From positions 1-64,000 of the forward strand of contig JAMXFF010000041.1 in assembly GCA_025370845.1 (NCBI GenBank): DNA of 64,000 nucleotides, written 5' to 3'. A model generated the notes under the pieces. It was not told the DNA's origin. It saw nothing but the letters and a program-made list of their open reading frames with translations, and did no database searches. This document shows positions 56,534 through 64,000 of the stretch, piece by piece (position 1 is the stretch's first letter; each line of letters opens with the position of its first letter). This DNA is from Laspinema palackyanum D2a (GTDB taxonomy: Bacteria > Cyanobacteriota > Cyanobacteriia > Cyanobacteriales > Laspinemataceae). The position numbers and the translations under genes are program-made.

Positions 56534-56968
56534 TTAGATAAAATCCCGCAACATTTTTTTAATTTCGATGTTGTGCATTTCTTCTTGTCCAATTTGAGTC
56601 CGAGCAAATTCTTCCAAATACACGCTGGCATTTTCTACGGTATGGAGCAATTCTTTGTACATATCGAGGGCTTTTTTCTCGTGGTTGAGACTTTCCTCTA
56701 AAATGTCACGGACGGAATGGCGATCGCTTTCCTCAATCGGTGCAATTCTCAGGCTAGGATGTCCTTCTAACCCGGTGATAATTTCTCCCACCTGTTGAGC
56801 ATGGGTGAGGGATTCCGCAGCTTGCGCTTGAAAAAAACTGACAATGGGAATCCGATTGGGTCCGGTTACCATCAGGGAATAATGGGTATAGCGGACCACA
56901 CCCGCCAGCTCAAATTCCATGATGGTATTGAGCAAATCAATGGTTTTTGGGAGATCAAGGTCTTTCAT
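56534..56968 (-). CDS. Ferritin-like iron-storage protein
   Basis: 144 residues with the Glu of helix A (FELAGVVRYTHYS), ESLTHAQQVGEI, IEESxxHEKK-like helix C (LEESLNHEKKA) and EEMHNIEIKK near the C-terminus, giving acidic and His residues at plausible di-iron positions. Resembles the bacterioferritin branch but lacks an obvious haem-ligand Met. Expected to oxidise and store Fe(II). It is first of a same-strand run with its paralogue, the FTR1 permease and the MOSC gene. Confidence 0.82.
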   Translation of the reverse strand: MKDLDLPKTIDLLNTIMEFELAGVVRYTHYSLMVTGPNRIPIVSFFQAQAAESLTHAQQVGEIITGLEGHPSLRIAPIEESDRHSVRDILEESLNHEKKALDMYKELLHTVENASVYLEEFARTQIGQEEMHNIEIKKMLRDFI

Positions 56969-57587
56969 ATCGTTTTCTAGGGTTTCAGATGGGATGAATT
57001 ATTTGAGCATTTTTTGGAGGGGATTATCAAGTAGGGATTTCCCGGTTGGGATGGGTGATTTGTCTTTAACAGTTCCAGTTATTACCAACCTGCAATACCT
57101 AACGGTGATGAGGGGAAGTGGCGGGCGATCGCCACCGGACCCTAGTTAGATATGTTGAGCATCGAGATAGATATCACAATATCTAAACAACTTAATCCTC
57201 CTGGAGACGGATAGGTTAAGCCTATTCGCCATTGTAACTACAAACTGATAGCACAATTCTGATCGGGTTGACCCAAATTTTCAGAAAAATTAAGGTTTCA
57301 TCACTTATGGGGAAGCGGAGGAACAAAATTCCCACTTGATAACCCGCTTCAAGGGAGAGCAAGTCGGGGAGTAAACCCCTGACAGAATCAGCCTTAGACC
57401 GCTTTATCCCTAGTCTTTCAGGCCAAATCTCATCCCCTAGGAGGGCATTGTCAAGTTTTCAAAAACGCGCTTTCCTATGGATATTACCGCGATCGCAACC
57501 TGTCCTCAATCCGGAGAAACCTCGCCAATATTCCGAATCAGGCTGTGGCGATCGCCTCAAGCACTTATCCCTTAAACCCTTAAAAAA
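56969..57587. other. Spacer between divergent iron and Ni/Co clusters
   Basis: No supported gene in 620 bp. A 16-bp palindrome AGATAT-CACA-ATATCT is at 57169-57184, about 200 bp upstream of the ferritin-like start; it could be an operator, but does not match a 19-bp Fur box clearly. Confidence 0.4.
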
Positions 57588-58469
57588 ATGAAGAAAAATT
57601 TAATTATTCTCACCCTTTTAGCCGGAGTCGTCCCCACCCTACTCATGGGGTGTGAACGAGATGGCACCGCGATCACCTCAACTCCCGAACCCGTCGCCGT
57701 AGAATCCACCCCACCGGCGACTCTGGGAACCGAAACCGCCTCGGGAGAAACCGGAATGCTCCAAATTGTCGCCAACGGTGAGGACTTCGTGCGAGACGGG
57801 TTTACCACCAAAGATGGTTGGGAAATAAACTTTAATCACGTTTACGTCAACCTCGCCGAAGTCACCGCCTACCAAACCGACCCCCCTTACAATCCAGAAA
57901 GCGGCAGTCCGCTTAACCCCAAGCAACAAATCCAACTGGATGGGGTGAAAACCGTAGACTTAACTGCCACCCCAGAAAACCCCTCCCCAGTCCTCGCGGA
58001 AGTCCCTGCACCTCCGGGTCAGTATAATGCGCTCTCCTGGAAAATGGTCAAAGGCACCGAAGGCCCTGGGGCAGGCTCTAGCTTAATCATGGATGGAACA
58101 GCGGAAAAAGACGGACAAACCATCGCTTTTGTCCTCAAAGTCGATCGCGAAATGGCCTTCTCCTGTGGCGAGTTCGTCGGGGACCAACGCAAAGGCATGG
58201 TTTCCCCGGGCAGTCAGGGCCAGTTAGAAGCCACCTTCCATTTTGATCACCTGTTTGGGGATACGGATGCACCGGCAGATGATGAAATCAACGTCAAGGC
58301 CCTGGGATTTGAGCCGATCGCGGCGATCGCCTCCGGGGATCAGGTGAATATGACCACCACAGAACTCCAACAAGCCCTCACCCCCGCAGATTATCAAACC
58401 CTGCAAACCCTCCTCCCCTCCTTGGGGCACGTTGGAGAAGGTCATTGTCAGGAATCTGCGTCATCATGA
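57588..58469 (+). CDS. Lipoprotein linked to the Ni/Co transport cluster
   Basis: 293 residues with a signal peptide and the lipobox LLMGC (Cys22). A Thr/Pro-rich linker precedes a beta-rich domain from about residue 60 (MLQIVANGEDFVRDGFTTKD), including INFNHVYVNLAEVTAY. Two later cysteines (FSCGEF and GHCQES) and terminal His residues are visible. Placed directly upstream of the CbiL/NikL-like gene (62-bp gap), it may capture or sense the metal in the periplasm. This is context inference; the family is not recognised. Confidence 0.7.
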   Translation: MKKNLIILTLLAGVVPTLLMGCERDGTAITSTPEPVAVESTPPATLGTETASGETGMLQIVANGEDFVRDGFTTKDGWEINFNHVYVNLAEVTAYQTDPPYNPESGSPLNPKQQIQLDGVKTVDLTATPENPSPVLAEVPAPPGQYNALSWKMVKGTEGPGAGSSLIMDGTAEKDGQTIAFVLKVDREMAFSCGEFVGDQRKGMVSPGSQGQLEATFHFDHLFGDTDAPADDEINVKALGFEPIAAIASGDQVNMTTTELQQALTPADYQTLQTLLPSLGHVGEGHCQESASS

Positions 58470-58531
58470 TAGACAGCCCGCCCCTGCCATCGTTGCAGGA
58501 GAACTATCTACTCAGGGATCGAACATTAACT

Positions 58532-59116
58532 ATGATTAATCGACCAAACACTCCAACTGCTGCGGAGGCAGTCCTCTGGGCGTTTGCCAGTGGGCTGTTT
58601 GCCTGGACCCTCGGGAATCCTCTGGCGGCGATCGCCCACGGGGTTCAACTGACTCATCAGACCCTCGAAGCAGTAGAGGTCCAGGCCCTCTACGATAATG
58701 GCGACCCCATCTCCAATGCTCAAATCACCGTTTATGCCCCCACGGACCCAGAAACCCCCTGGCAGCAAGGGACATCGGACAAAAACGGGCGGTTTTTGTT
58801 TGCCCCGGACCCCTCCCTGGCGGGAAATTGGGCCGTTCGGGTCCGGCAAGCGGGGCACGGGGCGATCCTGAATGTGGCGATCGCCCCCGAACCTCCCCCG
58901 GAGAGCGCAGTCGCCCCTCCCGATGCCACCGGCGTTTCCGAGGTAGCCCCCAGTTCCCAGACCCTGAGTGTTCGGAGTCCCTCGGTCAATCCTCTTCCCA
59001 CCGCCTTGGCGATCGCCTCTGGGGTCTGGGGATTTGTAGGAACTGCCCTATTTTTTTCCCGGTTTAATGGCAACGGACGAGGCGGCCCCCGCAAAGAAGA
59101 AGATTCCGTTGCCTAA
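58532..59116 (+). CDS. CbiL/NikL-like component of the ECF metal transporter
   Basis: 194 residues from ATG 58532; earlier in-frame starts exist but lack support. A signal-like helix ends in PLAAIA-HG, so cleavage would expose a His near the mature N-terminus. A carboxypeptidase-regulatory-like beta domain follows (VEVQALYDNGDPISNAQITVY), then a Pro-rich linker, then a C-terminal transmembrane helix (about 160-180). This order (beta domain plus membrane anchor) is that of NikL/CbiL accessory proteins. It is 61 bp upstream of cbiM. Confidence 0.7.
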   Translation: MINRPNTPTAAEAVLWAFASGLFAWTLGNPLAAIAHGVQLTHQTLEAVEVQALYDNGDPISNAQITVYAPTDPETPWQQGTSDKNGRFLFAPDPSLAGNWAVRVRQAGHGAILNVAIAPEPPPESAVAPPDATGVSEVAPSSQTLSVRSPSVNPLPTALAIASGVWGFVGTALFFSRFNGNGRGGPRKEEDSVA

Positions 59117-59177
59117 TTAAATCTCTCCCTTAATATAAATTCAGCCCCCGGGCATTCTCTCTTTTCCCTTTGATTCA

Positions 59178-59819
59178 ATGCATATTCCCGATGGTATTCT
59201 TCCAGCTAGTCTTTGTATCGCCGGTTATGGCGCAACCGGGGCTGCCACTTGGTATTCCCTGCGCCAAATTAATCGCGATCGCAATCCCCAAGCCCAAATT
59301 CCCAAAGCTTCCTTACTCACCGCAGCGTTTTTCGTTGCCTCTTGGATTCATATCCCCGTCCCTCCCGTCAGCGTTCACTTAGTTCTCAATGGACTCTTAG
59401 GCACTGTCCTCGGTTATTATGCTTTTCCCGCCATTCTCATTGGGTTATTTTTCCAAGCCATTATGTTTGGTCATGGGGGACTAACGACCCTGGGAGTCAA
59501 TGCCATCCTGATGGGAATTCCCGCCTTAATTGCGTACCAAATCTTTCAGATGCGCCATTGGTTTAAAACCCAATGGGGAAACATTACCCTGAGTTTATTT
59601 GCCTTTCTAGCCGGTGCGATCGGCTTAGGACTAGCTGCGGCCATCTTTTTCGTTATCATCATCACCACCATTCCCGGGGAATTAGATGTTACGACGGAAA
59701 GAAATGCCATTTATGGACTGATGTTGGCTCATATTCCCTTAATGCTAATTGAAGGATTGTTTACCGCGATGTTAGTCCTCTTTCTCAATCGGGTCAAACC
59801 GGAACTCATTCGAGATTAG
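59178..59819 (+). CDS. cbiM: Ni/Co ECF transporter substrate-binding membrane subunit CbiM
   Basis: 213 residues. The mature N-terminus MHIPDGILP is the hallmark of CbiM/NikM, where the amino group, His2 and further His coordinate the metal. Further His are at SWIHIPVPPVSVHLV and MFGHGG. Six to seven hydrophobic helices. It forms an energy-coupling-factor transporter with CbiQ and CbiO. Ni and Co cannot be distinguished from sequence by eye. cbiQ follows on the same strand 71 bp downstream. Confidence 0.93.
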   Translation: MHIPDGILPASLCIAGYGATGAATWYSLRQINRDRNPQAQIPKASLLTAAFFVASWIHIPVPPVSVHLVLNGLLGTVLGYYAFPAILIGLFFQAIMFGHGGLTTLGVNAILMGIPALIAYQIFQMRHWFKTQWGNITLSLFAFLAGAIGLGLAAAIFFVIIITTIPGELDVTTERNAIYGLMLAHIPLMLIEGLFTAMLVLFLNRVKPELIRD

Positions 59820-59890
59820 GAAACCCCCACCCTTTAGGGTGCGGGTGGGTGACTGGATTTAGAATTAAAGCCCATTATAAAGGAACCCGG

Positions 59891-60667
59891 ATGAAATTTG
59901 GATTAGACGATTATGCTCATTTAGAATCCCCCTTACATCGATGGGAACCCCGCTGTAAATTAATGGGGTTGATGGGATTAATTTTTGCTTTTGCAATGGT
60001 GCGGGATCAGCGCTTGATTCTGCCCATGTTAGGGGTGAGTGCGGGAATTTATGCCCTGTCTCAACTGCCGGTTGCTTACTGGCGGAAGCGGTTGCGCTAT
60101 CCGGGATTATTTCTGGTGGGAGTTGTGGGATTCCTGCCCTTTATTTCGGGACAAACGGTGCTATTTCAACTCGGTCCGATTGCCCTTTATCAAGAAGGAC
60201 TGCTGGCAATGGTAACCATCGCCAGTCGGTTTTTAGCGATTATTACCCTGTCTCTGGTTTTGTTTGGGACGGCTTCTTTTTTAACCACGATTAGAACCCT
60301 GCGTTCCCTTGGGCTGTCTCCGATTTTAACCGATATGATGGTGCTGTTTTATCGGTATTTATTTGAACTCGGCGATCGCCTGCATACGATGCAGTCCGCC
60401 ATGCGCTTGCGAGGATTCAAACGCACCCGCCTCACCCCCCGCGCTTTACAAACTTTTGCCTCGGTTGCGGGGACACTTTTAGTGCAAAGTTATGAACAAT
60501 CCGAACGGATTTATCAGGCGATGCGATTGCGGGGTTATGGTCAAAAAAATGTTTTATCTCAGATTCAGTCTTGGCAATTCAAAGATGTGATGGGTTTAGG
60601 CGTGGTCCTGGCCCTCGCGGGTACTTTTATAGCGGCTGAATTTTGGCTATCTTCTGGCATTTTATAG
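59891..60667 (+). CDS. cbiQ: ECF transporter transmembrane coupling protein CbiQ
   Basis: 258 residues from ATG 59891 (MKFGLDDYAHLESPLHRWEP); upstream in-frame codons exist but this matches CbiQ starts. Four to five hydrophobic helices and the two cytoplasmic coupling motifs with A/S-x-R-L-R-G-F/Y: MQSAMRLRGF and YQAMRLRGYG, which contact the ATPase. Its last 6 bp overlap the end of the convergent potassium-channel gene, which separates it from cbiO. Confidence 0.92.
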   Translation: MKFGLDDYAHLESPLHRWEPRCKLMGLMGLIFAFAMVRDQRLILPMLGVSAGIYALSQLPVAYWRKRLRYPGLFLVGVVGFLPFISGQTVLFQLGPIALYQEGLLAMVTIASRFLAIITLSLVLFGTASFLTTIRTLRSLGLSPILTDMMVLFYRYLFELGDRLHTMQSAMRLRGFKRTRLTPRALQTFASVAGTLLVQSYEQSERIYQAMRLRGYGQKNVLSQIQSWQFKDVMGLGVVLALAGTFIAAEFWLSSGIL

Positions 60668-61624
60668 CTTAAACTTCCGGGAGGCTTCCTCATACAATGA
60701 CAAGGCTAAATCGCGGATCAGTTCTTCATTCTCAAAACTATCTCCAAATTTAGTTTTCGCCATTTCAATACAGGTTTTCATCACATCTGATGAGCGATCG
60801 AGATGATTTGCGATCGCCAACCGTTCCGCATCTTCCCAATGGGGTATCTTTGGACTCGTCAACTGTTCTATCTTTTTCCGTTGCAGTTCCTCGGAAAATC
60901 CCGCAGCAACAATCCCCGCAGGCAAGGCAAACAATCCAATCCCAATAAAGGCTAGGGTTGCCCCAAATAATTTACCCAAAGCCGTCACCGGATACACATC
61001 CCCATACCCCACCGTCGTTAATGTCACCACTCCCCACCACATCGCCGCCGGAATACTCGGAAACGCATCCGGTTGTTCCTGACTTTCCGCAAAAAACATC
61101 AAACTTGAGGCAAAAATTAGTAAAATAAACACCGTAAACAAAGTCATGAGCAACTCATTTTTTTTAGAATCAATCACCCGGAGAATGGTTTGCAGGGCTT
61201 CCGAGTATCGAATTAATTTAAGCAGTCGCAACAAGCGGAAAACATTAGCAAATTTTATCGAACGAATCAGAGGAAATAATAACATCAAATAAAAGGGCAA
61301 AATTGCCATTAAATCAATCACCACTAACGGCGTCATCGCATAGCGCAATCGTCCCCAAACCGGATGAGCATATCGCGGATCGACGGTACAGCACCAAAGT
61401 TGGATAATATAGAGTAAAGTAAAGCAGGCTACCGCCACCAGTTCGATTTCATTTACAAATAACTTAAAATTAGAGGAAATAAATGCTGAAGTTTCCAAAA
61501 TAAAAGCAGTCACGTCTAAAATAACTAACAGACTGACCGCCCAGTCATCAACTCGGCTTAATAAATCCGTCGGGTCCGAAGATTCGAGAATTTGATAAAC
61601 TCTAGCTTTTAGGGATTGGCTCAT
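60662..61624 (-). CDS. Voltage-gated potassium channel (Kv-like, six TM)
   Basis: 320 residues. S1-S4 voltage-sensor helices include an S4 with regularly spaced Arg (FANVFRLLRLLKLIRY). The pore has WWGVVTLTTVGYGDVYP, with the TVGYGD potassium-selectivity filter, followed by S6 (LAFIGIGLFALPAGIVAAGF). A short cytoplasmic C-terminus of about 85 residues has no cyclic-nucleotide domain. It lies antiparallel between cbiQ and cbiO and overlaps cbiQ tail-to-tail by 6 bp. Confidence 0.92.
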   Translation of the reverse strand: MSQSLKARVYQILESSDPTDLLSRVDDWAVSLLVILDVTAFILETSAFISSNFKLFVNEIELVAVACFTLLYIIQLWCCTVDPRYAHPVWGRLRYAMTPLVVIDLMAILPFYLMLLFPLIRSIKFANVFRLLRLLKLIRYSEALQTILRVIDSKKNELLMTLFTVFILLIFASSLMFFAESQEQPDAFPSIPAAMWWGVVTLTTVGYGDVYPVTALGKLFGATLAFIGIGLFALPAGIVAAGFSEELQRKKIEQLTSPKIPHWEDAERLAIANHLDRSSDVMKTCIEMAKTKFGDSFENEELIRDLALSLYEEASRKFKL

Positions 61625-61690
61625 GATGTGTGATTTAACTCATGACGCTTTAAAAAATTAACCGAACTATTGCTCATCCTATCATATCCG

Positions 61691-62530
61691 ATGAAAGAAC
61701 AGATAGAACCTTTAACCTCTAACAACCTCGCCGATAATCTCCCCGGGAATCTTTTAGAAGTCTCCTCGAATTCTGTGGTGCGAAACCGGGAGAATGTGGC
61801 AATCGCCATTGATGAACTTTGCTTTTCCTACCCGGATAAAGCCGATGTTTTACAGAATATCAGTCTGCGAATCCACCCCGGCGATCGCGTGGGACTGATT
61901 GGGTCCAATGGTGCAGGCAAAACCAGTTTATTTTTATCCATTTGTGGTATTCTAAAGCCCATTTCGGGCCAAATCACCCTCTTGAATCACCCCGTTATCC
62001 CCGGTGAATTCCGTCCGGAAATTGGCTTAGTTTTTCAAAACCCCAACGATCAGCTATTTTCTGCCTCCGTCTGGGATGATGTTGCCTTTGGACCGCAAAA
62101 TATGGGACTATCTGGGTCAGAATTGAGCGATCGCGTTAGAACTGCTCTCGATTTAACAGGAGTCCGGGACCTAGAAACTCGTCCCCCCCACCATCTTTCT
62201 GGCGGACAAAAGCGGATGGTGGCGATCGCCACAGTTCTAGCCATGCAACCTCAAATTATCCTCTATGATGAACCCAGCGCTAACCTAGATTTACGAGCCC
62301 GTCGGCGTTTAATCCACTTTTTGCAAACCTCCCAGGAAACCTTACTCATTTCCTCTCACGATTTAGAACTGATTCTCGAAGTGTGCGATCGGGTCATTCT
62401 CATGGACGAAGGACGGATCATCACCACCGGCAGTCCCGATGTCGTCATGGCAGATGCACCCCTAATGGAAGCACATGGTTTAGAAAAACCCCACTCCCTC
62501 CTCCGCCATCGCCCACTTCATCACCCCTAA
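61691..62530 (+). CDS. cbiO: ECF transporter ATPase CbiO
   Basis: 279 residues from ATG 61691; a TTG seven codons upstream is less likely. ABC motifs: Walker A GSNGAGKTS, Q-loop FQNPNDQ, signature LSGGQKR, Walker B IILYDEPS, switch His in SSHDLE. The sequence LDLTGVRDLETRPPHHLSG is typical of CbiO/EcfA. A longer than usual N-terminal polar segment (about 35 residues) precedes the ABC domain. It is separated from cbiQ by the channel gene and so must have its own promoter or long readthrough. Confidence 0.93.
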   Translation: MKEQIEPLTSNNLADNLPGNLLEVSSNSVVRNRENVAIAIDELCFSYPDKADVLQNISLRIHPGDRVGLIGSNGAGKTSLFLSICGILKPISGQITLLNHPVIPGEFRPEIGLVFQNPNDQLFSASVWDDVAFGPQNMGLSGSELSDRVRTALDLTGVRDLETRPPHHLSGGQKRMVAIATVLAMQPQIILYDEPSANLDLRARRRLIHFLQTSQETLLISSHDLELILEVCDRVILMDEGRIITTGSPDVVMADAPLMEAHGLEKPHSLLRHRPLHHP

Positions 62531-62888
62531 TCCCCGACCCTGCCATCCGAATTTCCCCGCAATTCTCCGGCAGAGGTCCACTCCCAGTTAAAAACCGGGT
62601 TTCTTGTCGCATTTTCTGCTAATTTCCCAGAAATTCGTGCCAGAAACCCGGTTTCTTGTCCTCATCGATTTCATGCTGTACCGACACCCCAGAAAACTGG
62701 GCGATCGCCTCAATTATATAAATTTTCTGTATCAATCCCAAGCAACCTCCACCAGCCAGCCTACCGTCTGTATAACCTATCCAGGGAGTGCGGATTTCCC
62801 CTGCAAAGACAGAATATCCAATAGTCCCCGCAGAAATCCTGCTTTCCCTGTATCATAATCCTTTAGGCGATCAATAGGAGACATTCTC
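62531..62888. repeat. Spacer with family C repeats
   Basis: No gene. AAAACCGGGTTTCTTG near 62592 and AGAAACCCGGTTTCTTG near 62642 are the paired family C palindromes. Confidence 0.6.
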
Positions 62889-63242
62889 ATGGATATCGTT
62901 AGCTTGCTCATTACCTGGGTCATAACCGCAATCAGCTTGTTTATTATTTCTAAACTACCCACCGGCGTAGAAATCGATGGATTTAACAAAGCCTTAATTT
63001 CCGCCGCCGTCTTTGGTGTTTTAAACGCACTGATTAAGCCAATTTTGCAAGTCTTGGCCTTACCAATCACCTTCCTGACCCTAGGATTGTTCAGCCTGAT
63101 TATCAATGCGATTATCTTTGGATTAGCCGCTTGGTTAGTAACGGGATTTCGCCTGCGTTGGGGATTTTGGAGTGCCCTCATCGGGACCTTAGCCCTCAGC
63201 TTCATCAACTCCATCCTGTTTAACCTCTTGGCAAGACTTTAA
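62889..63242 (+). CDS. Phage-holin-4-type small membrane protein
   Basis: 117 residues with four hydrophobic helices and the family-typical NALIKPILQVLALPITFLTLGLF. Members of PF04020 are common chromosomal proteins in cyanobacteria and not evidence of a prophage. Function unknown. GGAGA precedes the ATG. Confidence 0.88.
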   Translation: MDIVSLLITWVITAISLFIISKLPTGVEIDGFNKALISAAVFGVLNALIKPILQVLALPITFLTLGLFSLIINAIIFGLAAWLVTGFRLRWGFWSALIGTLALSFINSILFNLLARL

Positions 63243-63515
63243 TCCCAAACGGGGCAAAATTGCCCTGACTAACTTCCCTCTAAAGGGGGGAAAAATAAGA
63301 GCGATCGCCCCTTTCTCAAATTAAAATAAAGACAATTGTCGATACTCAGGCATCTCTTGTACATCACAACTTGGCGATCGCTTTTCTGTCTCGTTCTCCC
63401 CAAATCGCATCCCTTTATCCAAACAGTCTAACGCTTGTCTAATATTCCTCGGAAATTAATGACCAGAAATCTGCTATAATTAATCACCTAAATTTTTGAT
63501 AATTAAGTAATCGCC

Positions 63516-63734
63516 ATGACTGAGTTACTTGAACGGGCAATTGCCCTGATGCAGGCCTTACCAGAAGGGGAACAAGATGCGATCGCGTCTGTGATTTTAG
63601 CAGAAATTGAGGATGAGCAACACTGGGATGAATCCTTCTCGCGATCGGCGGATACCCTTGCTCAACTCGCCGCTTCAGCAATGACTGAGTATCACGCCGG
63701 TCAAACTCAAAAACTCGATCCCGAGACCCTATGA
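63516..63734 (+). CDS. Antitoxin of a type II toxin-antitoxin pair
   Basis: 72 residues, acidic, helical, with LLERAIALMQALPEGEQDAIA at the N-terminus, resembling small cyanobacterial antitoxins. It neutralises the product of the next gene, with which it overlaps by ATGA, the usual antitoxin-first order. A DNA-binding motif is not evident. Assignment is largely by context. Confidence 0.72.
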   Translation: MTELLERAIALMQALPEGEQDAIASVILAEIEDEQHWDESFSRSADTLAQLAASAMTEYHAGQTQKLDPETL

Positions 63735-63991
63735 AGTCTCGAACTACGGCACAGTTTCGTAAATTATTTGCTAATTTACCTCAGCAAGTGAAAGTGCAGA
63801 CCAGGGCAGCTTATCGTCAGTTCAAGGGAGATCCAAACTATCCCAGCCTGCGCTTCAAAAAGGTGCATCCAGAGTTGCCGATTTACTCGGTCCGGATTAG
63901 CAAAAACTATCGAGCAGTCGGTCAATTGGAAGGAGATACAGTGATCTGGTTTTGGGTAGGTTCACATACGGACTATGACAAGTTGCTGTAG
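63731..63991 (+). CDS. RelE/ParE-superfamily toxin
   Basis: 86 residues of the compact RelE/ParE fold: TTAQFRKLFANLPQQVKVQ (helical hairpin), then LRFKKVHPELPIYSVRISKNYRAVGQ with the basic core, and a C-terminal VIWFWVGSHTDYDKLL. The H-x-x-Y-D ending is common in cyanobacterial HigB/RelE-like toxins, which cleave ribosome-bound mRNA. Start ATG overlaps the antitoxin stop. Complete within the window. Confidence 0.83.
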   Translation: MKSRTTAQFRKLFANLPQQVKVQTRAAYRQFKGDPNYPSLRFKKVHPELPIYSVRISKNYRAVGQLEGDTVIWFWVGSHTDYDKLL

Positions 63992-64000
63992 CCGTTATAT

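Noticed and set aside
57169-57184. Fur box upstream of the ferritin-like genes
   Set aside because: The 16-bp palindrome does not match the GATAAT-based 19-bp Fur consensus well enough.
62889-63242. Prophage remnant, because of the holin-family gene
   Set aside because: No other phage gene is near, and PF04020 proteins are ordinary chromosomal genes in cyanobacteria.

Overview
The window looks like chromosomal DNA of a filamentous cyanobacterium, most likely of the Oscillatoria/Laspinema type; this is an inference and I cannot fix the genus. The evidence is the very frequent HIP1 octamer (GCGATCGC) in genes and spacers, three small photosystem II genes (a psb35-like gene, psbZ, psbK), a slr1923-type divinyl reductase (bciB), a CURT1/CAAD thylakoid protein, a Delta9 desaturase, pentapeptide-repeat proteins, a PEP-CTERM protein, and spacers filled with small palindromic repeats. 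No prophage, CRISPR array, rRNA operon or intact transposase gene was seen.

Layout. 1-8 kb: psb35-like gene, then on the minus strand rsmB, a short PspA/IM30-like coiled-coil protein and a 1694-residue seven-PAS hybrid histidine kinase. 8-14.6 kb: bciB, then a pentapeptide protein followed by a RimB-like retropepsin, rimK and an AstE-like deacylase, which form a plausible glutamate-ligation/processing cluster. 14.7-20.5 kb: a PLP enzyme of the aluminium-resistance family, desC, a ProA paralogue without the catalytic cysteine coupled to a zinc-ribbon membrane protein, tRNA-Gly(GCC), ribH and psbZ. 20.5-21.3 kb: repeats. 21.3-27 kb: a DHH-CBS-tRNA nucleotidyltransferase fusion, a pentapeptide protein with an embedded FHA domain, and ychF. 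27-32 kb: a lipoprotein, a long 5' leader with an M23 peptidase, and a lipoprotein plus a kinase-fold membrane protein that share an extracytoplasmic domain. 32-46 kb: aroA, hypothetical genes, a CAAD protein, a ChW-repeat protein, cobS, tgt-psbK, a GST, a third pentapeptide protein and a PEP-CTERM protein, with MITE-like elements between them. 46-54 kb: polA, a 3 x 114-bp array, and xfp-ackA. 54-57 kb: an FTR1 permease with a MOSC protein and two ferritin-like paralogues. 57.5-62.5 kb: an ECF-type Ni/Co uptake cluster (lipoprotein, CbiL/NikL-like, cbiM, cbiQ, cbiO) interrupted by an antiparallel potassium-channel gene. 62.9-64 kb: a holin-like membrane protein and a RelE/ParE-type toxin-antitoxin pair.

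Genes that work together: xfp and ackA give consecutive steps (sugar phosphate to acetyl-phosphate to acetate plus ATP); FTR1 and the ferritin-like pair suggest iron import and storage; cbiLMQO imports Ni or Co, and cobS acts in cobalamin synthesis. The most unusual observations are the Cys-to-Val ProA paralogue, the kinase-fold protein with an altered catalytic loop beside a lipoprotein sharing its sensor-like domain, a MITE nested inside a second repeat family, a MITE end that supplies the stop codon of a GST gene, the ligand-depleted ferritin paralogue, and the roughly 480-nt leader of the M23 gene, whose -10 box is bracketed by an inverted repeat.
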